Origin: Desulfobacteraceae bacterium UBA5852
GTDB taxonomy: Bacteria > Desulfobacterota > Desulfobacteria > Desulfobacterales > UBA5852
DNA length: 12,379 nucleotides
Reading direction: 5' to 3'
NCBI GenBank assembly: GCA_002432195.1
Contig: DJGG01000059.1
Coordinates: 25,248 to 37,626, forward strand
This document shows positions 1-6,239 of this stretch, one piece after another; positions within the stretch are counted from its first letter, which is position 1; each line of letters opens with the position of its first letter. A program made the translations under genes and the position numbers. The notes beneath the pieces were generated by a model that saw only the letters and a program-made list of their open reading frames with translations, was not told the origin of the DNA and made no database searches.

Positions 1-987
1 CTGGCCCTGGCGGCCGCCCTGGGCCTCACGGCGGGGGACGCCGCCCGGGCCGGGGGCCGGGAGCTGAAGCTCGCCCACTTCATGCCGCCCATGCACACCC
101 TCCACCAGCAGGTCTTCGAGCCCCTGGCCCGGGACCTGGCCGCGGAGACCGGCGGGGCGCTCGCCATCCGCATCTACCCCGCCGGGGCCCTGGGGAAGGG
201 GGCCGAGCAGCAGTACAAGCGGGCCGTGGAAGGGGTGGCGGACATCACCTTCTGCATCCAGAGTTACACGGCAAGCCTCTTCCCGCGCTCGCTCCTGCTC
301 ACCCAGCCGGGGGTGGCGGCTTCCGCCGAAGAGGGCACCCGCAAGCTCTGGGAGGTCTACGACGCCCACCTCGCGGTGGAATACGGGGAGGTCAAGGTCC
401 TGGGCCTCTGGGTCATGTCCCCCACGTCCCTGATTACCCGCGGCCGGCCCGTGCGGCACCTGGCCGACATCCAGGGGATGAAGATCCGCATCGCTTCACC
501 CGTGGAGTCGGACCTCATGCGCGCCTGGGGGGCGGTGCCGGTGGGCATGCCCATCACCGAGTCCTACAACGCGCTCAGCACGGGGATCGTGGACGCCGTG
601 CTGATCCAGCCCAGCGCCCTTTACCAGCCCTGGAACCTGGCCGAGCCGGGGGAATTCGTCACCCATCGCCTCCCCAGCCCCAACTCCATCGTGCTTCTGG
701 CCATGAACCGCGGCACCTGGGAAGGGCTGCCCCAGGAGCAGCAGGCGGCCCTGGACCGGCTCACGGGGCGGGATTTCAGCTTGAAGGCCAGCGCCCTCTG
801 GGGCGGGGTGGATGTGAGTGCCCTGGAAAAGGCCCAGGGGGACCCGGGGATCGAGGTCATCGGGCTCACGGACCCGGAGCGGGCGGAGTTCGCCCGGGCG
901 GCGCGGCCGGTGATCGACCAGGAACTGGAGCGGCTGGAAAAGGAGGGCATCCATGCCCGGGAGATCTACAGGGCCATTGCCGAATAG
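1..987 (+). CDS. dctP: TRAP transporter periplasmic substrate-binding protein (DctP family), 5' partial
   Basis: The frame is open from base 1, so the gene begins left of the window; 328 residues are visible. The first visible residues (LALAAALGLTAGDAARA) look like the end of a Sec signal peptide, placing the protein in the periplasm. The mature part begins at about RELKLAHFMPPMHTLHQQ, typical of TRAP solute receptors. The segment GMKIRIAS (Arg at visible residue 163) matches the conserved DctP arginine that grips the carboxylate of the ligand in this family. The later YNALSTGIVDAV segment is also family-like. By family knowledge the ligand is an organic acid, but the sequence does not say which. 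The reading frame ends in TAG at 985-987, and the next gene starts inside its last 35 bases, so the two are translationally linked. The gene is very GC-rich, like the right-hand part of the window. Confidence 0.93.
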   Translation: MALAAALGLTAGDAARAGGRELKLAHFMPPMHTLHQQVFEPLARDLAAETGGALAIRIYPAGALGKGAEQQYKRAVEGVADITFCIQSYTASLFPRSLLLTQPGVAASAEEGTRKLWEVYDAHLAVEYGEVKVLGLWVMSPTSLITRGRPVRHLADIQGMKIRIASPVESDLMRAWGAVPVGMPITESYNALSTGIVDAVLIQPSALYQPWNLAEPGEFVTHRLPSPNSIVLLAMNRGTWEGLPQEQQAALDRLTGRDFSLKASALWGGVDVSALEKAQGDPGIEVIGLTDPERAEFARAARPVIDQELERLEKEGIHAREIYRAIAE

Positions 988-1501
988 CCCGCCGGGGCGC
1001 GGACTTTTGGGCGTGGAGCGCCTGGTGCGGGGGGTCGCCCTCTGGGGGGGCGGCCTGACGCTTCTGGGCCTGGTGGGGCTCACCGTGGCCGACGTGGTGC
1101 TGCGCTACGGTTTCAACGCCCCCCTGTTCGGCGCCCGGGACGTGGCCAAGCTGATGCTGCTCGCCATGGTGGCCCTCTCCACGGCCTACAGCGCGCGTAC
1201 GGGGGGCCAGGTGGCCATCGAGCTCTTCGGCCGCCTCATGGGGGCGCGACTGCTGCGCGCCAGCGAGGTGCTGGTGCGGGCCGCGGGGATCCTGATGCTC
1301 GTGGTGCTCGCCTGGCGCCTCTGGATCAATGGCATGAACGCCGGTCGCTTCGGGGAGGCGTCCATGGCCCTGGGGATCCCCTTCAAGGCTTTCTACTGGC
1401 TGCTGGCCGTCGGCATGCTCCTCTATGCCCTGGTGCTGGCGGTGGAGATCCCCGTCTTCCTGCGGGGGCGCGCCGCCGACTTCCGCTTTCCCCCCCATTG
1501 A
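953..1501 (+). CDS. dctQ: TRAP transporter small permease subunit (DctQ family)
   Basis: This encodes 182 residues with about four hydrophobic helices (near residues 30-50, 60-80, 105-125 and 145-165), the size and topology of the DctQ membrane subunit. DctQ joins the large permease DctM to form the sodium-driven importer served by the DctP receptor. Family-like features include GLTVADVVLRYGFNAP after the first helix and the ARDVAKLMLLAMV helix. The start at 953 is favoured because AAAAGGAGGG (937-946) lies at ideal spacing upstream, inside the end of dctP. An in-frame TTG at 1007 or GTG at 1013 would give a more conventional N-terminus but has no comparable ribosome site. The stop TGA (1499-1501) overlaps the dctM start in a TGATG junction. 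Confidence 0.9.
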   Translation: MPGRSTGPLPNSPPGRGLLGVERLVRGVALWGGGLTLLGLVGLTVADVVLRYGFNAPLFGARDVAKLMLLAMVALSTAYSARTGGQVAIELFGRLMGARLLRASEVLVRAAGILMLVVLAWRLWINGMNAGRFGEASMALGIPFKAFYWLLAVGMLLYALVLAVEIPVFLRGRAADFRFPPH

Positions 1502-2811
1502 TGCCGGCCATGTCCCCAATTTTGATCGGAACCTTCGGCCTGGCACTTTTCTTCAGCCTGCTGATCCTGCGCATGCCCGTGGCCATGTCCATGCTGGTGA
1601 CCGGGTTCCTGGGCATCGCGGCCTTGAACGGCCTGCCCGCGGCCTACGCCACCTTGAGCGGCGAGGCCTTCGAGATCGCCTCGTACCTGGAGCTGAGTGT
1701 GGTGCCCCTCTTCATTTTCATGGGGAATCTGGCGGGCCTCTCGGGCATGAGCCGCGACCTCTACGACGCAGCCTATGCCTGGGCGGGACACCGGCGGGGG
1801 GGCCTGGCGGCGGCCACCATCCTGGGGTGCGCCGGATTCGCGGCCCTCTGCGGCTCTTCCCTGGCCGCTGCCGTCACCATGGGGCGCGTGGCCCTGCCGG
1901 AAATGAAGCGCTTCGGCTACGACGACCGCCTGGCCACCGGCAGCGTGGCGGCCGGCGGGACCCTGGGGTACCTGATCCCCCCTTCCTCGGGCTTCGTGAT
2001 CTACGCCGTGCTCACGGAGCAGTCCATCGGCCAGCTCTTCATCGCCGGGGTGTTCCCGGGCCTGCTGCTTACGGGGCTCTTTCTGGCGGCCATCGCCGTG
2101 GTCACGGGCCTGCGGCCGGAGATGGGGCCCCCCGGACCCCCGGCCGACTGGGCCCGGCGGCGGGCCGCCCTGAAGCGGACCGGGACCTTCGCGGCCATCG
2201 TGGCCGTCACCATCGGAGGGATCTACGGCGGCGTCATGACGCCGGTGGAAGCCGCCGGCGTGGGGGCCTTCCTCACCCTGGTGGTGGCCGCCGGCCGGCG
2301 TTCGCTGACCCGCGAGAGCTTCAAGCTGGTGGTGCTCCACACCCTGCGCACCACGGCCCTGACCTTCATGATCTTGATCGGCGCCCACGTGTTCATCCCC
2401 TTCATGGCGCTCTCCCGGATCCCCGAAAGCCTGGCGACCTGCCTGGTCCAGCTTCCCGTGGGGCCCACCGGGGTGCTGCTGGTGATCCTGGGCGCCTACG
2501 TGCTCCTGGGGACGTTCCTGGAGGGCATGGCCATGCTGGTGCTGACCCTGCCGGTGGTCTTCCCGGCCGTGGTCCAGCTGGGCTACGACCCGGTCTGGTT
2601 CGGGGTCATGGTGGTGATCGTGCTGGAGATGGGGTTGATCAGTCCGCCGGTGGGGGTCAACGTCTTCGTGGTCAAGGGGGTGGCCCCGGAGGTGCCCCTG
2701 AACGCCATCTTCCAGGGCATCTGGCCCTTCTGGCTGGCCATGCTCCTCTGCCTGGCGATCCTGACGGCCTTTCCGCAGATCGCGCTGTTCCTGCCGCAGC
2801 GGATGTTTTAA
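1501..2811 (+). CDS. dctM: TRAP transporter large permease subunit (DctM family)
   Basis: This encodes 436 residues rich in hydrophobic helices (about 12), the usual length and topology of the DctM ion-coupled transport subunit of the inner membrane. Family hallmarks include the glycine-rich SVAAGGTLGYLIPPSSGFVI segment and, near the C-terminus, GLISPPVGVNVFVVKGVA. The ATG at 1501 is chosen because it forms a TGATG stop-start overlap with dctQ, implying coupled translation. A TTG at 1498 and an ATG at 1510 are alternatives; none has a clear Shine-Dalgarno sequence. The C-terminus (IALFLPQRMF) looks intact. Base composition changes abruptly within a few bases of its TAA stop, which marks the left edge of an AT-rich insertion. 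No clear terminator follows. Confidence 0.94.
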   Translation: MPAMSPILIGTFGLALFFSLLILRMPVAMSMLVTGFLGIAALNGLPAAYATLSGEAFEIASYLELSVVPLFIFMGNLAGLSGMSRDLYDAAYAWAGHRRGGLAAATILGCAGFAALCGSSLAAAVTMGRVALPEMKRFGYDDRLATGSVAAGGTLGYLIPPSSGFVIYAVLTEQSIGQLFIAGVFPGLLLTGLFLAAIAVVTGLRPEMGPPGPPADWARRRAALKRTGTFAAIVAVTIGGIYGGVMTPVEAAGVGAFLTLVVAAGRRSLTRESFKLVVLHTLRTTALTFMILIGAHVFIPFMALSRIPESLATCLVQLPVGPTGVLLVILGAYVLLGTFLEGMAMLVLTLPVVFPAVVQLGYDPVWFGVMVVIVLEMGLISPPVGVNVFVVKGVAPEVPLNAIFQGIWPFWLAMLLCLAILTAFPQIALFLPQRMF

Positions 2812-3018
2812 AGGCTTATGTTGGGCCAATATGATTGAGCAATTTGCTTAAAAGCACGGTACTCCTCAAGCTCAAATAAGCCGTTGTTTGAGGGAGTTTC
2901 AGGGTGACGGGATGCAGCGAGAATGCATACACTGAGGCGGAAAAATGTTGCAACTAAATATCGGTATGGTAACGCGAATACAATGACTGATAAATCAAAT
3001 AGAAATATAATCTTGCAT
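2812..3018. other. AT-rich stretch without a recognisable gene, left flank of the insertion
   Basis: Composition switches from very GC-rich to AT-rich directly after the dctM stop. A minus-strand frame of 89 codons crosses this stretch (3077 to 2808). It has a hydrophobic middle (IIFLFDLSVIVFALPYRYL), but it overlaps the better-supported 60-aa ORF by 59 bases and has no ribosome site, so it is not called. No terminator hairpin, tRNA end or integrase attachment repeat was found. Confidence 0.5.
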
Positions 3019-3201
3019 CTATGCGCTATCGCTAGTTTCCTGATTTTTGGGAGAGTAAGATACAGACAATTTATCAACCTCAGCTTTAGCTGAGTGTATC
3101 ATTAGCGATATGTATGTGATATTCTTGTCAGCCTCCTTTCCATATTTAATGATTTGATCTCTAAATCTCCTGCAACTATTTTCAGTTCGGTTTGTTGGCA
3201 T
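3019..3201 (-). CDS. small hypothetical protein overlapping the 3' end of avcD
   Basis: This encodes 60 residues, hydrophilic and charge-rich (MPTNRTENSCRRFRDQIIKY... through ...SPKNQETSDSA), with no recognised domain. Its start overlaps the end of the deaminase gene by 20 bases in another frame. A purine-rich ribosome site (AGGACAGGAAAA) lies just before its ATG, so it could be the second gene of a two-gene operon and translationally coupled. AT-rich codon use matches avcD. Against it: it is short, no family is recognised, and it could be a chance frame in AT-rich sequence. If real, its position suggests a partner, regulator or immunity-type function for the deaminase, but that is inference from position only. 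Confidence 0.4.
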   Translation of the reverse strand: MPTNRTENSCRRFRDQIIKYGKEADKNITYISLMIHSAKAEVDKLSVSYSPKNQETSDSA

Positions 3202-4849
3202 TTTTCCTGTCCTTTGTCGTCCGATTTTTGATTCTGTGCCTCGAAGGTAATTTTTGATTTGTTGTTACAATTTTTATCATTTCTAGTTGGCAGAATAGTT
3301 CGAACAATGTCGTAGTATCGCGGTAGTCAATCTTAGTCTTGTCCGTTTCAATTTCACGCGTTCGCTTACCAATTCTCACTGCGAATCTGGGGGAATTGGA
3401 TTGGTCCTCTTTAGACTTAACCTTATATTTGCCGGTTTCCTTTTCTTTAATTTCTTCCGTTATAGTAAAAAAGTCATGATATCGATTTGGGGCAAGGCCA
3501 TAATAATGAAGAAATTTTACCTTCTCATTTTTTGGTTGGCTCTCGGGCGAGGTGAGGTCCATAGCGTCGGCATGTAACTCTGATGCCAAGCTTTTTGGGT
3601 AAGGCTCAATGAAAATTACATTGGTAACTCCTGCACAAATGATGTGCTTTGTGCAGTTATGGCAGGGCTCGGTTGTTACATAAAGAATCGCGCCCTTTGT
3701 AGCCCCAGTATTTGACCTTGCAACACTAAGAAGGGCCTCCATTTCTGCATGAACCGCGCGACAGTATTCCGTTGCTTCCCTAAATTGAGACTTTTCGATT
3801 AATTTTTTAATGACATCTAATTGCTTATCGTTTAATTTTAAACGCTTCTCATCTTTAATTTGTTCTGCTAAAGCATCGAAGCGTTCTTGTTTTTGAGTAT
3901 CATTTGTGCATCTTCTATCGCCAACCAAATAGCACCTTTTATCAGGATAATCATCTTGAGTATATAAGCCACCGTGGGCTTTCGGGACATCGTTATGACC
4001 CAAACCGATTAAGTTCCCATCAGAATCGAAAATAGCAGCTCCTACTTGCCGACTAATACAAAAGGATCTATTGGATGCAGAAAAGGCTAAGTGCATACAT
4101 CTTTCATGCTTGGTTGGCTGATTTTTGCTATTACCAAACAACAATTCTAAAAATCTTTTTCCCTCCGACTGCAAAACTTCTCTATTTTTATCATTCACAA
4201 TATAGTAATCGGCTTCTGATGACAGCTTCCCTACTTGTTGCCCATGTGTTTTTACTTTATCATTTATAATTTTTTCGTCTTGATCAACTAGATCTCTTGT
4301 TTCAAAGCTGACCCTATCTTCTTTTGACCAACTTTTGTATTGAACCATCCGTTCCCATCTTGTATCTCGATTCGCGTGAACATACAGAAAATAAAACTCA
4401 TCCTTATAATTTTTTCTCAAGCAATGAACTTCAGATAAATTTTTTAAGCTATCAATTAAGAAAACTGCGCAGTTGACGCGATCAAAACTTTTTGATCGCT
4501 CGAACTCTAATCCGGCTTCATAAATTTTTGCTGCTATTGCTTTTGCGAGAAAATCATCTCCTAGTAACGATCTTAACTTTGTTCCCGCATTTTGATAGGC
4601 TTGCCTTCTTTTCCAAGTATTCTTTTCATTCTTGATAACGGATTCTCCGAAAATTTGCATGTAATAATTACTAATAAGATCAGAGACTTTTATGGTCTTG
4701 GTTAAGCAACCCGGCCAATCGTTAATAACGCGCTCAAGTTCTTCCGATAAGGAACTGCATCCAGAGCCATATGGCCCTGAAAATGCGATCAATAAATTAA
4801 AATACTTTTTCGAAATTTGCTCAGGATTTGAGGTTGATATTTTGAGCAT
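3182..4849 (-). CDS. avcD: AvcD-type anti-phage dCTP/deoxycytidylate deaminase (P-loop domain plus zinc deaminase)
   Basis: A 555-residue cytoplasmic protein in two parts. Residues ~18-240 resemble a P-loop nucleotide-kinase fold: LLIAFSGPYGSGCSSLSEEL carries a Walker-A-like loop (G25-PYGS-G30-C31-S32) in which the usual lysine is cysteine. Residues ~248-460 are a cytidine/deoxycytidylate deaminase: SFCISRQVGAAIFD, then HAE (zinc ligand H367, catalytic E369) and PCHNC (zinc ligands C396 and C399). Extra cysteines at 306, 314 and 363 might hold a second metal, as in dCMP deaminases. The order and length match AvcD/anti-phage dCTP deaminases, which by family knowledge convert dC nucleotides to dU nucleotides and starve phage replication. 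The ATG at 4849 lacks a strong Shine-Dalgarno sequence (CAGAG upstream). The gene is far more AT-rich than its neighbours, which points to horizontal transfer. A plain dCMP deaminase would be much shorter and lack the first domain. Assignment is from motifs and architecture, not a database search. Confidence 0.87.
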   Translation of the reverse strand: MLKISTSNPEQISKKYFNLLIAFSGPYGSGCSSLSEELERVINDWPGCLTKTIKVSDLISNYYMQIFGESVIKNEKNTWKRRQAYQNAGTKLRSLLGDDFLAKAIAAKIYEAGLEFERSKSFDRVNCAVFLIDSLKNLSEVHCLRKNYKDEFYFLYVHANRDTRWERMVQYKSWSKEDRVSFETRDLVDQDEKIINDKVKTHGQQVGKLSSEADYYIVNDKNREVLQSEGKRFLELLFGNSKNQPTKHERCMHLAFSASNRSFCISRQVGAAIFDSDGNLIGLGHNDVPKAHGGLYTQDDYPDKRCYLVGDRRCTNDTQKQERFDALAEQIKDEKRLKLNDKQLDVIKKLIEKSQFREATEYCRAVHAEMEALLSVARSNTGATKGAILYVTTEPCHNCTKHIICAGVTNVIFIEPYPKSLASELHADAMDLTSPESQPKNEKVKFLHYYGLAPNRYHDFFTITEEIKEKETGKYKVKSKEDQSNSPRFAVRIGKRTREIETDKTKIDYRDTTTLFELFCQLEMIKIVTTNQKLPSRHRIKNRTTKDRKNANKPN

Positions 4850-4928
4850 AGCTCTGTTTCTGGAGGGATGGTGAATCGAAGTGTGGCTATCCGTAACAAG
4901 AATTGTAAATCAAGTCAACAAGTCAGTA

Positions 4929-4947
4929 GGGTAGGGTAGGGTAGGGG
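4929..4947 (+). repeat. TAGGG tandem repeat / G-quadruplex motif
   Basis: Four G-runs (4929-4931, 4934-4936, 4939-4941, 4944-4947) are separated by identical TA loops, equivalent to four tandem TAGGG pentamers (4927-4946). This is a textbook two-nucleotide-loop G-quadruplex sequence on the plus strand, the template strand for avcD; the avcD transcript would carry the C-rich complement. It sits 80-100 bases upstream of the avcD start, against a hairpin. Pentamer repeats can also slip in length. Confidence 0.8.
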
Positions 4948-4963
4948 ACATTCTATAGTCCCC
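4944..4963. repeat. REP-like hairpin upstream of avcD
   Basis: A perfect 6-bp inverted repeat, GGGGAC / GTCCCC, with the 8-base loop ATTCTATA. The GGGGACATTCTA / TAGAATGTCCCC type of sequence resembles short palindromic elements (REP-like) dispersed in many proteobacterial genomes, often linked to REP-associated tyrosine transposases; that link is from memory and no transposase gene is visible here. Only this single copy was found in the window. It has no run of T after it in either direction, so it is not a convincing terminator. Confidence 0.55.
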
Positions 4964-4978
4964 CTGTCAAGAGGTAAA
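4950..4978 (-). promoter_or_regulatory. possible sigma70-type promoter for avcD
   Basis: On the minus strand TTTACC (-35, four of six consensus bases) is followed after 17 bases by TAGAAT (-10, five of six). The -10 lies inside the hairpin and the transcript would start next to the TAGGG repeat, giving a leader of roughly 90 bases before the avcD ATG. Such matches occur by chance in AT-rich DNA, so this is a suggestion only. An alternative -10 (TACAAT) lies closer to the gene but has a poor -35. Confidence 0.25.
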
Positions 4979-5301
4979 TATAACCTAATAAAACAAACAA
5001 GTTACGATTGCGATTGTCTCCGAGGCGCACTTCTCCTGTCGTGTTCCCAGATCATCGGCGGCGTTCTCTCCTTCGGCGAACTTGCGGTCTGAGCGTTACG
5101 CTTATCCGGCTTTCCCGCCACTGCGGGCGGCAGCCCGGCATTCTCTATCCAGACTCTCAAGTTCCAAGAGAGAGGCCCAGGATTGTCCCTCCCGAGGTTG
5201 CACAGGCCTCAATGTTGTTGCACGGGCTCTCCCGCCGATTTTCAATTCGCTGTCAGCCTTTTCAGCCGCGAAGCGTCAAACGCCTCTTCCCGCTTGAGCA
5301 T

Positions 5302-5354
5302 CGGGTATGCCTTGGCAGGGAATGCGTAGCGGCTAAGTCTATCGGCTTTGGGGG
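5302..5354 (+). repeat. 53-bp diverged direct repeat, copy 1
   Basis: Aligned without gaps to 5494-5546, this copy matches at 44 of 53 positions by hand count. Both share the blocks TGCCTTGG, CTAAG and GGCTTTGGGGG. The two copies are 192 bases apart in the same orientation. This one lies in otherwise unassigned DNA. Confidence 0.7.
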
Positions 5355-5493
5355 AAAAGTTGGGGACGTCCATGCTTTATGCTTTTCGGAATGCAGAAGC
5401 ACACAATTCCTGATTTGGACCGAGGTGCGCCGGTAGTCCAGGCGAAGAAGAGGCTAGAAGGGTCGGTGCGGCTATGACGTCGCAACCACTCGG

Positions 5494-5546
5494 CGGGTGT
5501 GCCTTGGAAGGCGATGCGCAGCGTCTAAGCCGATGGGCTTTGGGGG
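5494..5546 (+). repeat. 53-bp diverged direct repeat, copy 2, covering the hepT stop codon
   Basis: This is the second copy of the repeat at 5302-5354 (44 of 53 positions identical). It spans the last seven codons and the stop of hepT and the bases beyond it. Similarity does not extend further into hepT, so copy 1 is not simply a duplicated hepT gene; it may mark a recombination or insertion footprint, or a duplicated gene tail. Confidence 0.7.
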
Positions 5547-5881
5547 AGGGCTTTCAGGAGATCTTGGAGGCGGGTGCAAAGCTCGGGCAGTTTGGTGGTG
5601 GCGACATCCCAGACCAGGGTGTAATCCACGCCAAAATAGTCATGAATCAGCCGATCACGCATGCCGGCCACCTTGCGCCATTCGATTTCCACGTGCCTCG
5701 CCTTGAGATCCTCCGGCAGCCTCTTGGAGGCCTCGCCAATGATTTCCAGGCTCCGGACGAAGGCCCTTTTCAGGGTTTCATCCTTGAGAAATGCCTCCAG
5801 ATCCGAGTGCTGTGTCTGGCTGCGGAGGTAGTCAATTTCATCCAGGATGTGGAGGATGACCTCACGCGGCGAGGGGGACAC
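5525..5881 (-). CDS. hepT: HepT-family HEPN ribonuclease toxin (DUF86 type)
   Basis: A 118-residue helical protein of the normal HepT length. The segment EWRKVAGMRDRLIHDYFGVD contains the HEPN catalytic Rx4HxY motif (R75, H80, Y82), and VWDVATTKLPEL follows as in the family. By family knowledge HepT is an RNase toxin that cuts RNA (often tRNA) and is neutralised when its partner MntA attaches AMP residues to the motif tyrosine. A GTG start at 5881 is chosen because GGGAGG lies at good spacing upstream and the resulting N-terminus (MSPSPREVILHILDEIDYL) is typical. The same frame stays open further upstream through the antitoxin gene, but that part reads as out-of-frame mntA. It overlaps mntA by 20 bases, consistent with translational coupling. 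The active-site residues are intact, so the toxin is probably functional. Confidence 0.92.
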   Translation of the reverse strand: MSPSPREVILHILDEIDYLRSQTQHSDLEAFLKDETLKRAFVRSLEIIGEASKRLPEDLKARHVEIEWRKVAGMRDRLIHDYFGVDYTLVWDVATTKLPELCTRLQDLLKALPQSPSA

Positions 5882-6179
5882 GTTCCACCTCCCGGAGGAT
5901 GTGCGGCCCGAGGTGCGGGCTGAGGGCCTGGGGCGTGACCAACTCCACCCGGCGCCCCAGCAGGTCCTCCAACAGGAAGGCCACTTCCATGAAATTGTCG
6001 AAGGTGTGCTTTTCCGGGAGGAACTCCACCAGCACGTCGATGTCGCTCGCGACCGTCTGCTCCCCTCTCGCGTAGGAGCCGAACAGCCCGATGTTTGCGA
6101 TCCCCAGCGAGGCCAGCCGCATGTGGGCCGCCTGGATACGCTGGATGATGTCTCGCTTGGAAGCGACCGGTGGCGCCAT
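5862..6179 (-). CDS. mntA: MntA-family nucleotidyltransferase antitoxin
   Basis: A 105-residue minimal nucleotidyltransferase. The motif GSYARGEQTVASDIDVLVEF holds the family signature: G34-S35 for nucleotide binding and metal-binding carboxylates D46 and D48; E79 in RRVELVT fits the third carboxylate. By family knowledge MntA AMPylates a tyrosine of HepT and so blocks the toxin. The ATG at 6179 has AAGGA seven bases upstream. It is the first gene of the pair, with a promoter-like sequence just upstream, and its TGA overlaps the hepT start. Antitoxin-first order suits a TA operon. Composition is close to the host chromosome, unlike avcD. Confidence 0.93.
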   Translation of the reverse strand: MAPPVASKRDIIQRIQAAHMRLASLGIANIGLFGSYARGEQTVASDIDVLVEFLPEKHTFDNFMEVAFLLEDLLGRRVELVTPQALSPHLGPHILREVERVPLAA

Positions 6180-6210
6180 GCGGAAATCCTTGTGTCAAAA
6201 AGATGGTGCC

Positions 6211-6239
6211 AGAATACAGGATGCGCCCCGGGTAGGCAA
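6211..6239 (-). promoter_or_regulatory. probable promoter of the mntA-hepT operon
   Basis: On the minus strand TTGCCT (-35, four of six consensus bases) and TATTCT (-10, four of six) are separated by exactly 17 bases, in an otherwise GC-rich stretch. Transcription would begin near 6204, leaving a leader of about 25 bases that contains the AAGGA ribosome site of mntA. Confidence 0.45.

Larger units (their letters stand above)
4850..5524. other. gene-free interval between avcD and hepT; repeats, hairpins and possible RNA leader
   Basis: No convincing protein gene lies here. Frames at 5008-5436 and 5082-5297 (plus) have arginine- and proline-rich, unfamiliar translations typical of non-coding GC-rich DNA. 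The left part (to about 5000) is AT-rich and holds the avcD leader with a TAGGG repeat and a hairpin. The rest is of intermediate composition and contains small hairpins, for example CCCGC/GCGGG at 5114-5127 and the near-palindrome AGCGTTACGCT at 5092-5102. It also holds the first copy of a 53-bp direct repeat and a second GGGGAC box at 5362-5367. It may be a decayed repeat element, but no transposase relic was recognised. Confidence 0.5.

Noticed and set aside
1423..2834. Long open frames of about 468 codons on both strands over dctM
   Set aside because: Shadows of the very GC-rich dctM gene; translations are Gly/Arg/His/Pro-rich without domains, while the dctM frame gives a textbook permease.
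2808..3077. Minus-strand 89-codon frame with a hydrophobic middle
   Set aside because: It overlaps the better-supported 60-aa ORF by 59 bases, has no ribosome site, resembles no family, and such frames are common by chance in AT-rich DNA.
3079..3094. Inverted repeat CTCAGCT-TT-AGCTGAG as a terminator for avcD
   Set aside because: It lies inside the 60-aa ORF, the loop is only two bases and no T-run follows, so it is not a credible terminator.
4929..4947. TAGGG repeats as a CRISPR array or telomere-like end
   Set aside because: Only four 5-base units with no spacers, in the middle of continuous sequence; better described as a short tandem repeat with G-quadruplex potential.
5092..5136. Enterobacterial-type REP element (TTATCCGGC-like bases with small hairpins)
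   Set aside because: Only a short stretch resembles such elements, the stems are 4-5 bp, and no second copy occurs in the window.
5008..5436. Plus-strand 142-codon frame between avcD and hepT
   Set aside because: The translation is arginine- and serine-rich with no familiar segment, no ribosome site was seen, and it runs through a repeat and hairpins; treated as non-coding.
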